A DNA stretch of 64,000 nt from Pseudomonas inefficax (GTDB lineage Bacteria > Pseudomonadota > Gammaproteobacteria > Pseudomonadales > Pseudomonadaceae): assembly GCF_900277125.1 (NCBI RefSeq), contig NZ_OPYN01000108.1, forward strand, positions 1 to 64,000. The letters are read 5' to 3'. How positions within the stretch are numbered: the stretch's first letter is position 1; each line of letters starts with the position of its first letter. Positions 42,606 to 50,702 of this stretch are shown here, one piece after another. The notes under the pieces are model-generated. The model was not told the origin of the DNA, searched no databases, and saw nothing but the letters and a program-made list of their open reading frames with translations. The position numbers and the translations under genes are program-made.

Positions 42606-43187
42606 ATGAATCCGATTCGTTCCCTCGTTCGTGCCGTTGCCCTTGCCACTCTGGCGTCCACCGCCAGCTTCACGGTGCAGGCGGCCGGTATTCCCATTGG
42701 CAGCGAGGCGCTGGAAAGCCACATCACCACGCAGGTCACGGCCATTGACCTGGCCAACCGGCAGGTCACGGTGAAGGGGCCCGATGACAAGAAGGATGTG
42801 ACCTTCCAGCTCACGGAAAAGGCCAAGGCGCTGCCTAACCTCAAGGTGGGTGACCAAGTCGACATTTACGTGACCCGTGCGGTGGCCTATGTGCTGAATC
42901 CCGAAGTAGGCGGGGCGCCTAAGGCGACTGAAGAGTCAGGTACCATCCGTGCCACGGCGGAAAACCCCAACCCGGGTGGCGAGGCATTCCGCCAGGTCAA
43001 GGTCACCTCACAGATCAAGAAGATCGACCTCAAGGCACATGAGGTGAGCCTGCTGCCGCCGGAAGGCAAGTTGCAGGTAGTCAAGGTCGAGAACCCTGAC
43101 CTGCAGGCACGCATGAAGAACCTCAAGGTCGGCCAGACGGTTGACGCGATCTACACCGAAGTGCTGCGCGTCGAAACCTCGCGCTGA
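42606..43187 (+). CDS. Exported protein of unknown function
   Basis: 193 aa. Signal peptide ends near VQA|AG (residue 27). The mature protein is periplasmic with two related beta-rich segments: ITTQVTAIDLANRQVTVKGPDD and VTSQIKKIDLKAHEVSLLPPEG, each followed by a (N/K)LKVG(D/Q) strand. This looks like an internal duplication of a small barrel domain of the OB type. No cysteines. Function not known. Confidence 0.82.
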   Translation: MNPIRSLVRAVALATLASTASFTVQAAGIPIGSEALESHITTQVTAIDLANRQVTVKGPDDKKDVTFQLTEKAKALPNLKVGDQVDIYVTRAVAYVLNPEVGGAPKATEESGTIRATAENPNPGGEAFRQVKVTSQIKKIDLKAHEVSLLPPEGKLQVVKVENPDLQARMKNLKVGQTVDAIYTEVLRVETSR

Positions 43188-43239
43188 CCATTCATTGGGG
43201 CAATCCAGGTAACGCGTTGCTCTCGAGGTTATCGCGGTA

Positions 43240-43402
43240 ACTGTGGGAGCGGCCTTGTGTCGCGAAAGGGCCGCATCGCGGCCCCCGGATTGATGCGCAA
43301 CTGTTGAAATTGCTGGGGCTGCTTTGCAGCCCATTCGCGACACAAGGCCGCTCCCACAGAGATCGCGCCAACTTCTGGATTCGAGCAGGACAGTTGCTCC
43401 CA
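43240..43402. repeat. REP pair followed by a diverged copy of the 47-base repeat
   Basis: GTGGGAGCGGCCTTGTGTCGCG..arms inverted to 43360, then AGATCGCGCCAACTTCTGGA..GAGCAGGACAGTTGCTCCCA (43358-43402), a diverged copy of the repeat at 26272. An imperfect AAAGTA-CGTGCA-TACTTT palindrome lies further on at 43466-43483. This fills most of the 362-bp gap. Confidence 0.75.
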
Positions 43403-43549
43403 TAGGTACGGCTCAGGCTTCAGAACTGCGCGGCACCTGCGTGATCGTGTATCCATGTGGTGAATAAAGTACGTGCATACTTTCGATTTCCATGGATAAA
43501 GGGAATTTTCCGATCATTGCCTGAACATATGTCACGAATGAGGACTGCC

Positions 43550-44068
43550 ATGTTCAGCAAGACCTTGTGCCTTCTGGCGCTTCCCTTTGCCCTGGCGTTG
43601 CTTGCCGGTGCCGTGCTGCCGTTCCAGGCTGCGGGTAATGCCGCCGTAGGCCGGGCGCTGGGGCATTGGTTGTGGGGCGCGTTCACGTCATTGACGGTTA
43701 GTTCGCTGGTGGTGATCGTCGCGCTGCTAGTCCTCAGGGTGCCGGCGCCGGACATGGGCAAAGCCCTGCAGGGGCCCTGGTGGCTGTGGGTTGGCGGTGT
43801 GCTGGGGGCGCTGTACGTGGCCGGTGCCGCTGCGCTCACCCCCAGGCTCGGCGCGGCGGGGTTCCTGGTGCTGGTGGTGGCGGGGCAGATCATCACGGCG
43901 GTGGTCGCAGACCACTTCGGAGTGATGGGGCTGGGGGGCAAGCCGCTCAACCTGGCCAGGTTGGCAGGTGTGGTGCTGATCCTCTGCGGCGTGCTGCTGG
44001 TGCAGGGCACCTGGGCAGCGGGCACGCCGGCCAGTGCCACTACTGTGGTGAAACAGCCGGAAGGCTGA
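43550..44068 (+). CDS. DMT family transporter (YdcZ/DUF606)
   Basis: 172 aa from the ATG at 43550, with GAGG upstream. Five hydrophobic helices; motifs VGRALGHWLWGAFTSLTVSSL, GPWWLWVGGVLGALYVAG and GQIITAVVADHFG match the YdcZ half-size DMT transporters, which work as dimers. Substrate unknown. The C-terminal tail after the last helix is short. Convergent with the LysR gene starting immediately after its stop. Confidence 0.88.
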   Translation: MFSKTLCLLALPFALALLAGAVLPFQAAGNAAVGRALGHWLWGAFTSLTVSSLVVIVALLVLRVPAPDMGKALQGPWWLWVGGVLGALYVAGAAALTPRLGAAGFLVLVVAGQIITAVVADHFGVMGLGGKPLNLARLAGVVLILCGVLLVQGTWAAGTPASATTVVKQPEG

Positions 44069-44998
44069 TCAGCGGCCCGGCTGGCTGCACGCCCAAACGG
44101 TCTCCCGCAGCCAGCGATGCCCGGGGTCGTCGTCCTTGCGGCTGTGCCAGGCTTGCTGGTAATCGAACGAAGGAATCGCCAGTGGCGGCTCGAACTGGCG
44201 CAATGTCCTGTGCTGGTGCAACGAGCCCACCGCGCGGCTGGCCACGGTCAGGATCAGGTCGGTGCCGGCCAGCACCTCCACCGCCGCACTCCAGTGCGGC
44301 AAGGCCAGGGCGATCCGCCGACGCAGGCCTTGCGCGGCCAGGGCGCGTTCGATTTCATCGAAGGCATCCGGGTGCATGGCCATCAGCACATGCGGGCGGG
44401 CCAGCCAGTCGGCCAGGGCCAGGCCGCCGCTGGCCGGCAGCACCTGGCGGTCGGCAACGCTGATGAAGCTGTCGGTGAACAGCGGCTGCGCAGTGATGGC
44501 CTGGGGCAGGTCGGGGAAGATGCCCAGGGCCAGGTCCAGTTCACCATCGAGCAACTGGGCCAGCATGGTTTCGCGGCTGGCCTGGCTGATGGCCAGGTCC
44601 ACCCCGGGCGCGACCTGGCGCAGATGGCGCAGCAGGGGAGGCAGGATGATCCGCGAGGAATAGTCGGACAGCGAGAGCCTGAAGCGCCGCTGGGCCTTGG
44701 CCGGTTCGAACTGTGGGGCTGCCAGCAGAACGTTGAGGTTGCCCAGGGCGTCGTGCAGCGGTTTGGCCAGCGATTGGGCGCGAGCGGTCAAGGCCATGCG
44801 GCCGTTCTGCCGCACCAGCAAGGGGTCGTCGAAGTGCTTGCGCAACTGCGCCAGGGCGTGGCTTACCGCCGGTTGGCTGCGGTGCAGGCGCAGGGCGGCG
44901 CGGGTCACGTGCTTTTCGCTCAGCAGGGCGTGCAGGGCGAGCAGCAGGTTGAGGTCGATCTTGCGTAGTTCATCCATGGCGCGAATGGTCTTGGCCAT
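44069..44998 (-). CDS. LysR family transcriptional regulator (NodD/LeuO-like)
   Basis: 309 aa. The N-terminus IDLNLLLALHALLSEKHVTRAALRLHRSQPAVSHALAQLRKHF is of the NodD/LeuO subgroup. The effector domain follows from about 100. Divergent from the quinone oxidoreductase gene (188 bp), its likely target. The start at 44998 has only a weak ribosome binding site; MDEL at 44977 is an alternative. Confidence 0.88.
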   Translation of the reverse strand: MAKTIRAMDELRKIDLNLLLALHALLSEKHVTRAALRLHRSQPAVSHALAQLRKHFDDPLLVRQNGRMALTARAQSLAKPLHDALGNLNVLLAAPQFEPAKAQRRFRLSLSDYSSRIILPPLLRHLRQVAPGVDLAISQASRETMLAQLLDGELDLALGIFPDLPQAITAQPLFTDSFISVADRQVLPASGGLALADWLARPHVLMAMHPDAFDEIERALAAQGLRRRIALALPHWSAAVEVLAGTDLILTVASRAVGSLHQHRTLRQFEPPLAIPSFDYQQAWHSRKDDDPGHRWLRETVWACSQPGR

Positions 44999-45186
44999 CT
45001 CTTACAGTTTTGATCAGCTTAACAAATGTCCAAGGCCGACCGTGTCAGTCGTTGGGGTTATACTCGCCCCCCGTTTCACGGATATCCCTGCTGCAAGCGG
45101 TGCAGAAATCATCTGCATCCCGCCTGATTGTTCAACTTTTTCTGCCTGTTTAGCCTGACCGAACACCCATCCAACAGGATTCGATC

Positions 45187-46161
45187 ATGGCTACCCGCAT
45201 CGTTCTCAACAGCACCGGCACTGCCGATGTCATGCATCTTGAACACTTGCAAGCACAAGCCCCAGGGCCCGGCCAGGTCTGGCTGGAACAGACGGCCATG
45301 GGTGTCAACCCGCTCGACTTGCTGCAGCGCAAGGGCGGCGCCCCTCTGGACCTGCCTTCCGGGCTGGGGTTGGAAGGGGCTGGGCGGGTCGCTGCCGTAG
45401 GCGATGGAGTACATGACGTGCAGGTGGGCGACCGGGTCGCCTATGCCATGGGCCCGGTTGGTGGTTATGCCAGTGGCCGGCTGTACCCGGCCGAGCGCCT
45501 GGTCAAGCTGCCGCCTCAGCTGGATGACCAGGCCGCCGCCGCCGTGCTGTTCAAGGGCATCACGGCGCAGTACTTGCTGAAGACTACCTATGCCGTGGGC
45601 CCCGGTAGCCAGGTGCTGTTGTACGGTGCCGCCGGTGCCTTGGGCCAGCTGATGGCGCCCTGGGCGCGGCACCTGGGAGCGACGGTGATCGGCGTGGTAT
45701 CACGCCCGCAGAGTGTGGCAAGGGCGCAGGCAGCGGGTTGCCACCATGTGCTGGTGTTCGACGCGGCAACCTTGGCCGGCCAGGTCCGCGAGCTGACCCA
45801 AGGGCAGGGCGTGGACGTGGTCTATGACTGTGTCGGCAAGGTGTCGCTGCAAGCCTCGCTGGACAGCCTGCGAGTGCGTGGCTTGCTGGTGTCGTTCGGC
45901 GGCACCTCCGGCGCGCCAGCCGCCATTGAGGTGGCCACGCTCAACGCCAAGGGCTCGCTGTACCTGACTCGGCCGTCGCTGGCGGCACACACCCGCACGG
46001 TCGACGAGTACCAGCAGCGCGCCGCCGATGTGCTGGCGGCGGTCGCGGAGGGTATTATCCAGCCTCGGGTCTGGCGTCGCTACCCGCTGGCCGAAGCGGC
46101 CAGGGCCCACGGGGACCTGGAGCAAGGGCTGTCGGAGGGCGCGCTGATCCTCACTGCCTGA
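45187..46161 (+). CDS. NADPH:quinone oxidoreductase family protein
   Basis: 324 aa. Zinc-independent medium-chain reductase: GVNPLDLLQRKG, the signature VLFKGITAQYLLKTTY, and the NADPH motif VLLYGAAGALGQLMAPWARHLG. It reduces quinones or enones one or two electrons at a time with NADPH in the cytosol. LysR regulators flank it on both sides, one divergent and one 34 bp downstream on the same strand. Confidence 0.92.
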   Translation: MATRIVLNSTGTADVMHLEHLQAQAPGPGQVWLEQTAMGVNPLDLLQRKGGAPLDLPSGLGLEGAGRVAAVGDGVHDVQVGDRVAYAMGPVGGYASGRLYPAERLVKLPPQLDDQAAAAVLFKGITAQYLLKTTYAVGPGSQVLLYGAAGALGQLMAPWARHLGATVIGVVSRPQSVARAQAAGCHHVLVFDAATLAGQVRELTQGQGVDVVYDCVGKVSLQASLDSLRVRGLLVSFGGTSGAPAAIEVATLNAKGSLYLTRPSLAAHTRTVDEYQQRAADVLAAVAEGIIQPRVWRRYPLAEAARAHGDLEQGLSEGALILTA

Positions 46162-46195
46162 TCCCCCGACCCACAGCCTTGTGCCGAGCCTTGCC

Positions 46196-47116
46196 ATGGA
46201 TGCCTTCGACAGCCGCCGCGCCGATGAACTTGCCACCTTGCTGGCGCTGCACGAGCAGGGCTCGTTCGCCGCTGCCGGGCGCCAGTTGGAGCGCCACCCC
46301 ACGGTGCTGTCCAAGCGCCTGAGTGCACTGGAGGTGCGCCTTGGCATTCGCCTGGTGGAGCGCAGTACGCGGCAGTTGCGTTTCACCGATGAAGGCGAGC
46401 GGCTGGTGGCCAAGGTGCGCGAGGCCAACCGACTGATAGCAGAGGCCGAACAGGAAGCTGCCGAGGGGGCGGTGGCGGTACGCGGGCGCCTGCGCCTGGC
46501 GCTGCCGGCAGCCATGGGGCGACGCTGGTTGAGCGCAGTGCTGGCCGATTTCGTGCTGGCCCACCCGCAGGTGATGGTGGAGGCCGAGTATGCCGATCGT
46601 TTCGTCGACCTGATCGGCGAGGGTTTCGACGCCGCCATCCGTATTGGCGAGCTGGCCGACAACCGGCTGGTGGCCAGAAAACTGTGCGATCACCGGCGTA
46701 TCTTGTGCGCGTCGCCCGAGTACCTGGCCCGGCATGGCGCACCTGTGCAGCCGGAGGACCTTGCCGGGCATGACTGTTTGGGATTCAGTGGATTGCGAAG
46801 CTTTCCCGAATGGCGACTGATGAGTGACGGGCAGCAGGTGAGTGTCAAGGTTTCCGGCAGCCTGCGCAGCAATGACAACGAAGCCCTGCTGGAGGCGGCG
46901 CGGCGTGGCGTTGGCATCCTGGCGGGAGGGGACTGGCTGATGGGCGAGGACCTCGCCGCCGGGCGCTTGGTGCGGGTGCTGCCGCAATGGCAGCTGGATG
47001 TGGCGGCAGGCATCTACCTGGTACGGCCGACCGCGCGCCTCAACAGTGCTGCCCTGACGGCTTTCAAGGCATGGATGGAGGCACGCTTCGAGGCCGGTGC
47101 ACCGTGGCGGCGATAG
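46196..47116 (+). CDS. LysR family transcriptional regulator
   Basis: 306 aa from the ATG at 46196. HTH: ELATLLALHEQGSFAAAGRQLERHPTVLSKRLSALEVRLG. The effector domain begins at about residue 90 (VRGRLRLALPAAMGRRWLSAV). It lies 34 bp after the quinone oxidoreductase gene on the same strand, probably in one transcript, so it could be autoregulated with it. Confidence 0.9.
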   Translation: MDAFDSRRADELATLLALHEQGSFAAAGRQLERHPTVLSKRLSALEVRLGIRLVERSTRQLRFTDEGERLVAKVREANRLIAEAEQEAAEGAVAVRGRLRLALPAAMGRRWLSAVLADFVLAHPQVMVEAEYADRFVDLIGEGFDAAIRIGELADNRLVARKLCDHRRILCASPEYLARHGAPVQPEDLAGHDCLGFSGLRSFPEWRLMSDGQQVSVKVSGSLRSNDNEALLEAARRGVGILAGGDWLMGEDLAAGRLVRVLPQWQLDVAAGIYLVRPTARLNSAALTAFKAWMEARFEAGAPWRR

Positions 47117-47147
47117 AATTGCACATAACTATTGAATTAGCAGGGAC

Positions 47148-47474
47148 CCTGTGGGAGCGGCTTTAGCCGCGAACACCGGCGTAGCCGGTGCCATGCACCG
47201 CGTTGGATTCTTCGCGGCTAAAGCCGCTCCCACATCGACCGCATCGCCTTCAAGCCATGTGCAGTACCTGTGGGAGCGGGCATGCCCGCGAACATCGGCG
47301 GAGCCGGTGCCATGCACCGTGTTGGATTCTTCGCGGCTAAGCCGCTCCCACATCGACCGCATCGCCTTCAAGCCATGTGCAGTACCTGTGGGAGCGGGCA
47401 TGCCCGCGAACACCGGCGGAGCCGGTGCCATACACCGCGTTGTGGCATTCGCGGGCACGCCCGCTCCCACAGTG
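47148..47474. repeat. Tandem REP array with a 119-bp repeated unit
   Basis: Two direct repeat units, 47205-47323 (119 bases) and 47324-47441 (118 bases), differ at only a few positions; each contains TTCGCGGCTAA(A)GCCGCTCCCACA, a shared 45-base middle, GTGGGAGCGGGCATGCCCGCG and CGGCGGAGCCGGTGCCAT. A partial unit precedes and a REP half follows. No gene lies here. This is a duplicated bipartite REP block rather than a CRISPR array. Confidence 0.85.
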
Positions 47475-47503
47475 CAACCCGAAGCGCCAGGCAATCTCCT
47501 GCT

Positions 47504-47833
47504 TTATCGTCTTGCTACAGCATGCTGCACGCACTGCTCGTAATAGGTCTGCTTGATCGCTGCAGGCTTGATCCGCGAACGGCTGTTGTAGGTCTGTTCG
47601 GTAATGCCGAAGGCGGTCATGCGCATCCACGGCTTGGGGAATTTGCGTGCCTGCAGTTTCTTGCGCGTGGCATACAGGGTTACCCCGGAAAGCTTGGCCT
47701 GCTGAGCCTCGGCGGCTATCTGCGCACCCCAGCCGCAGGTGTGGCGATCATTCTGGCTCAGCGCCCGTGCCTGGGCGCCGAAAGCGAGCGTGGCCAGCAG
47801 GCAGCCGGCCATCGTTGCTAGAAGTACTCGCAT
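47504..47833 (-). CDS. Small exported protein of unknown function
   Basis: 109 aa. Signal peptide ends near AQARA (residue 24). The mature part is basic with three or so short motifs (HTCGWGAQIAAEAQQAKLSG, IKQTYYEQCVQHAV) and two cysteines likely to pair. Conserved hypothetical; no family recognised. Confidence 0.78.
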   Translation of the reverse strand: MRVLLATMAGCLLATLAFGAQARALSQNDRHTCGWGAQIAAEAQQAKLSGVTLYATRKKLQARKFPKPWMRMTAFGITEQTYNSRSRIKPAAIKQTYYEQCVQHAVARR

Positions 47834-47979
47834 GTTACTGTCCTAAGCATCTGAAGGAAAACGAAGTTTGCCTTCACAAGCAGGCACTGGGGGCCAGCAA
47901 TTTGCCGTCAGATCATGGTCGCTGACCAGCAACTGATGGCATGCACGCCGAGAAATAAATACCGCACTGCGAGTATGTG

Positions 47980-47988
47980 ATCGTACAA
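47980..47988 (+). promoter_or_regulatory. Half operator upstream of the glucarate regulator gene
   Basis: ATCGTACAA followed by CT, identical to the first 11 bases of the palindrome at 54766. Second half (GCTTGCG) is degenerate. Lies about 50 bases before the GntR start, consistent with autoregulation. Confidence 0.5.
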
Positions 47989-48036
47989 CTGCTTGCGCTA
48001 TGATGAGCGCTGTCTTTCAAGGTGAAATACAGGGCA

Positions 48037-48786
48037 ATGACAGAGCAGCAGGTACAGGCAAAGACCCGGCGCAAGCCGCGCAGTCTGGCCCAGGAACTGG
48101 TCACGGTGCTGACCGAGCGCATTCGCAGCGGCCAGCTCAAGCGCGGCGACAAGCTGCCGACCGAATCGCAGATCATGGCCGAAGAGGGAGTCAGCCGCAC
48201 GGTGGTGCGTGAAGCGATCTCGCGGCTGCAGGCCGCCGGGCAGGTGGAGACCCGCCACGGCATTGGCACTTTCGTATTGGACGCGCCGGCCGCCGGTGGT
48301 TTCCGTATCGACCCGGCGACCGTGGTCACCCTGCGCGAAGTATTGGCGGTGCTGGAATTGCGCATTGCCCTGGAGATCGAATCGGCGGGCCTGGCGGCGC
48401 AGCGGCGCAGCGATGAAGAGCTGGCCGGCATGCGTGCGGCGCTGGACGAACTCAACGAAGGGGCTGCCCACGCCACGGATGCGGTGTCGGCGGATTTCCA
48501 GTTCCACCTGCGCATTGCCCAGGCCAGCGGCAACCACTACTTCGCCGACATCCTCAACCACCTGGGCACCAGCATCATCCCGCGTACCCGGTTGAACTCG
48601 GCGCGGCTGGCCCATGATGACCAGGCGCACTACATGAGCCGGCTGATGCACGAGCATGAGGCGATCTACGAAGCCATCGCCCGGCGTGATGGCGAAGGGG
48701 CGAAGATGGCCATGCGCATGCATCTGAGCAACAGCCGCGAGCGCTTGCGCCAGGCGCATGAAGAAGCTGAGGCGCAGGGGGGCTGA
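48037..48786 (+). CDS. GntR family regulator (FadR/FCD) of the glucarate/galactarate operon
   Basis: 249 aa from the ATG at 48037. Winged helix at about 15-80 (ERIRSGQLKRGDKLPTESQIM, GVSRTVVREAISRLQAAG, HGIGTFV), FCD domain from about 95. The convergent operon encodes galactarate breakdown. The palindrome ATCGTACAA-C-TTGTACGAT at 54766 and its half copy at 47980 are likely operators. The family normally represses and is released by a sugar-acid intermediate. From memory this corresponds to KT2440 PP_3603. Confidence 0.9.
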   Translation: MTEQQVQAKTRRKPRSLAQELVTVLTERIRSGQLKRGDKLPTESQIMAEEGVSRTVVREAISRLQAAGQVETRHGIGTFVLDAPAAGGFRIDPATVVTLREVLAVLELRIALEIESAGLAAQRRSDEELAGMRAALDELNEGAAHATDAVSADFQFHLRIAQASGNHYFADILNHLGTSIIPRTRLNSARLAHDDQAHYMSRLMHEHEAIYEAIARRDGEGAKMAMRMHLSNSRERLRQAHEEAEAQGG

Positions 48787-48801
48787 GGTTTTTGTCGCCT
48801 G

Positions 48802-48898
48802 TACCGGCCTCTTCGCGGGCGCGCCCGCTCCCACAGGGATCACCTTGAGCTTGAGCCCTGTGGAGTACCTGTGGGAGCGGGTTCACCCGCGAAGAGGC
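48802..48898. repeat. REP pair
   Basis: CCGGCCTCTTCGCGGGCGCGCCCGCTCCCACAGG type facing GTGGGAGCGGGTTCACCCGCGAAGAGG, in the convergent GntR/KGSADH junction. Confidence 0.87.
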
Positions 48899-48914
48899 AG
48901 CCACAGCCAAAAGA

Positions 48915-48939
48915 AAAGCCCCGCCATGCGCGGGGCTTT
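48915..48939. terminator. Bidirectional terminator
   Basis: AAAGCCCCGC-CATGC-GCGGGGCTTT, 10-bp perfect stem with A/T ends for both directions. Lies 17 bases past the KGSADH stop and after the GntR gene. Confidence 0.85.
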
Positions 48940-48956
48940 CCGGTTTCAACGGGCGA

Positions 48957-50537
48957 TCAGATCGCCCCGTCACTCCACTGCCCATTCACCAGCCGGCGCA
49001 GCCCCAGCGGGTTACCGTCGCGCAATGCCTCGGGCAACAGCGCCTGCGGGTAGTTCTGGTAGCACACCGGGCGCAGGAAGCGGTCGATGGCCAGGGTGCC
49101 GACCGATGTACCGCGTGCATCCGACGTGGCCGGGTAAGGCCCGCCGTGCACCATCGCATCACACACCTCGACACCGGTCGGATAGCCATTAACCAGGATC
49201 CGCCCGACTTTCTCTTCCAGCAGCGGTACCAGCCAGGCGAAGGCCTGCAGGTCTTCCGGCTCGCCGATCAGGGTCGCGGTCAGCTGGCCGCGCAGGCCGA
49301 GCAGGGCGGCGCGCAACTGGTCGTTGTCCTGCACTTCCACGGCAACGGTGGTCGGGCCGAACACTTCTTCCTGCAGCAGCGGGTCAGATTCCACCAACAG
49401 GCGGGCGTCGGCCTTGAACAGCTGGGCGTGCGCCTGGCTGCCTGCCTGCGCCTGGCCGGCCAGGTGCTCGATACCGGCATGGGCGTGCAGGTGCTCCAGG
49501 CCTCCGACATAGCTGCGCAGGCCGCCAGCGTTGAGCATGGTCTGGCCGGCCTGCTGGCCCAGGTGCTCGCCAAGCTCGGCCAGCAGTTGGCTGTACTGCG
49601 GCGACTGCAGGCCGATCACCAGGCCCGGGTTGGTGCAGAACTGCCCCGCGCCCAGGCACACCGAACCGGCCAGCTCACGGGCGATGGCTTCGCGACGCTT
49701 GGCCAGGGCGCCCGGCAGGATGATCACCGGGTTGATGCTGGACATCTCGGCGAATACCGGGATCGGCTGCGGGCGCTCGGCGGCCATGCGGCACAGGGCG
49801 TCACCGCCTTTCAGCGAGCCGGTGAAGCCGACGGCCTGGATAGCCGGGTGCTTGACCAGCCACTCGCCGACGCCGCCACCGAACACCATGTTGAACACGC
49901 CCTTGGGCATGCCGGTGCGCTCGGCGGCGCGCTGGATGGCACAGCCAACCAGGTCGGCGGTGGCCATGTGGCCGCTGTGGGCCTTGAACACCACTGGGCA
50001 ACCGGCAGCCAGGGCCGCAGCGGTATCGCCACCGGCGGTGGAGAAAGCCAACGGGAAGTTGCTGGCGCCGAACACAGCCACCGGGCCGACGCCGATGCGC
50101 ATCTGGCGCAGGTCCACGCGTGGCAGGGGCTGGCGCTCGGGCAGGGCCAGGTCGATGCGTGCACCGAGGAAGTCACCACGGCGTAGCACCTGGGCGAACA
50201 GGCGCATCTGGCCGCTGGTGCGACCGCGCTCGCCCTGGATACGGGCGGGGGGCAGGGCGGTTTCACGGCAGACGATGGCGACGAAGGCGTCGTCCAGTTC
50301 GTCCAGTTCGGCGGCAATGGCGTCGAGGAATTCGGCGCGCCGCGCCGGGGCCAACTGACGGAATTCGGCGAAGGCGGCGGCGGCGGCCTTGGCAGCCTGG
50401 TCCACCTCGCTTTCGGTGGCCTGGGCGAAGCTGTAGGGCAGGGCCTCGCCGGTGCTGGCGTCCAGGCTCTGCAGGCGCTGCGAGCCAGCGGCGCTGCGCT
50501 GGCCGGCGATGAAGTTGTGGCCGAGGATTTCAGGCAT
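48957..50537 (-). CDS. 2,5-dioxovalerate (alpha-ketoglutaric semialdehyde) dehydrogenase
   Basis: 526 aa from the ATG at 50537, preceded by AGGAG. It oxidises 2-oxoglutarate semialdehyde to 2-oxoglutarate with NAD(P)+. The catalytic cysteine is in GAGQFCTNPGLVIG and the acid in PVFAEMSSINPV. The long form (about 525 aa) and ending are typical of the KGSADH group linked to glucarate. Last gene of kdgD-gudP-garD-KGSADH, where it completes the route to the TCA cycle. A bidirectional terminator follows. Confidence 0.92.
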   Translation of the reverse strand: MPEILGHNFIAGQRSAAGSQRLQSLDASTGEALPYSFAQATESEVDQAAKAAAAAFAEFRQLAPARRAEFLDAIAAELDELDDAFVAIVCRETALPPARIQGERGRTSGQMRLFAQVLRRGDFLGARIDLALPERQPLPRVDLRQMRIGVGPVAVFGASNFPLAFSTAGGDTAAALAAGCPVVFKAHSGHMATADLVGCAIQRAAERTGMPKGVFNMVFGGGVGEWLVKHPAIQAVGFTGSLKGGDALCRMAAERPQPIPVFAEMSSINPVIILPGALAKRREAIARELAGSVCLGAGQFCTNPGLVIGLQSPQYSQLLAELGEHLGQQAGQTMLNAGGLRSYVGGLEHLHAHAGIEHLAGQAQAGSQAHAQLFKADARLLVESDPLLQEEVFGPTTVAVEVQDNDQLRAALLGLRGQLTATLIGEPEDLQAFAWLVPLLEEKVGRILVNGYPTGVEVCDAMVHGGPYPATSDARGTSVGTLAIDRFLRPVCYQNYPQALLPEALRDGNPLGLRRLVNGQWSDGAI

Positions 50538-50584
50538 GGGGTGCTCCTGTAGGTTGAGAGAAAATCTGGCAGGTTGTCGCATGA

Positions 50585-50685
50585 CCTGTGGGAGCGGGCG
50601 AGCCCGCGAACACCGGCGCAGCCGGTGCCATACACCGGGTTGCCTGCTTCGCGGGCGCGCCCGCTCCCACAGGGATCGCGCCACA
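50585..50685. repeat. REP pair inside the galactarate operon
   Basis: GTGGGAGCGGGCGAGCCCGCG.. facing CGCGGGCGCGCCCGCTCCCAC, with CACCGGCGCAGCCGGTG between them. It sits between garD and the KGSADH gene, where it may alter message stability. Confidence 0.87.
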
Positions 50686-50702
50686 GTTGAGAAGCCGGGT
50701 CA

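Noticed and set aside
47148..47474. Repeats resembling a CRISPR array
   Set aside because: Units are about 119 bases, palindromic inside, only two copies, without unique spacers or cas genes.
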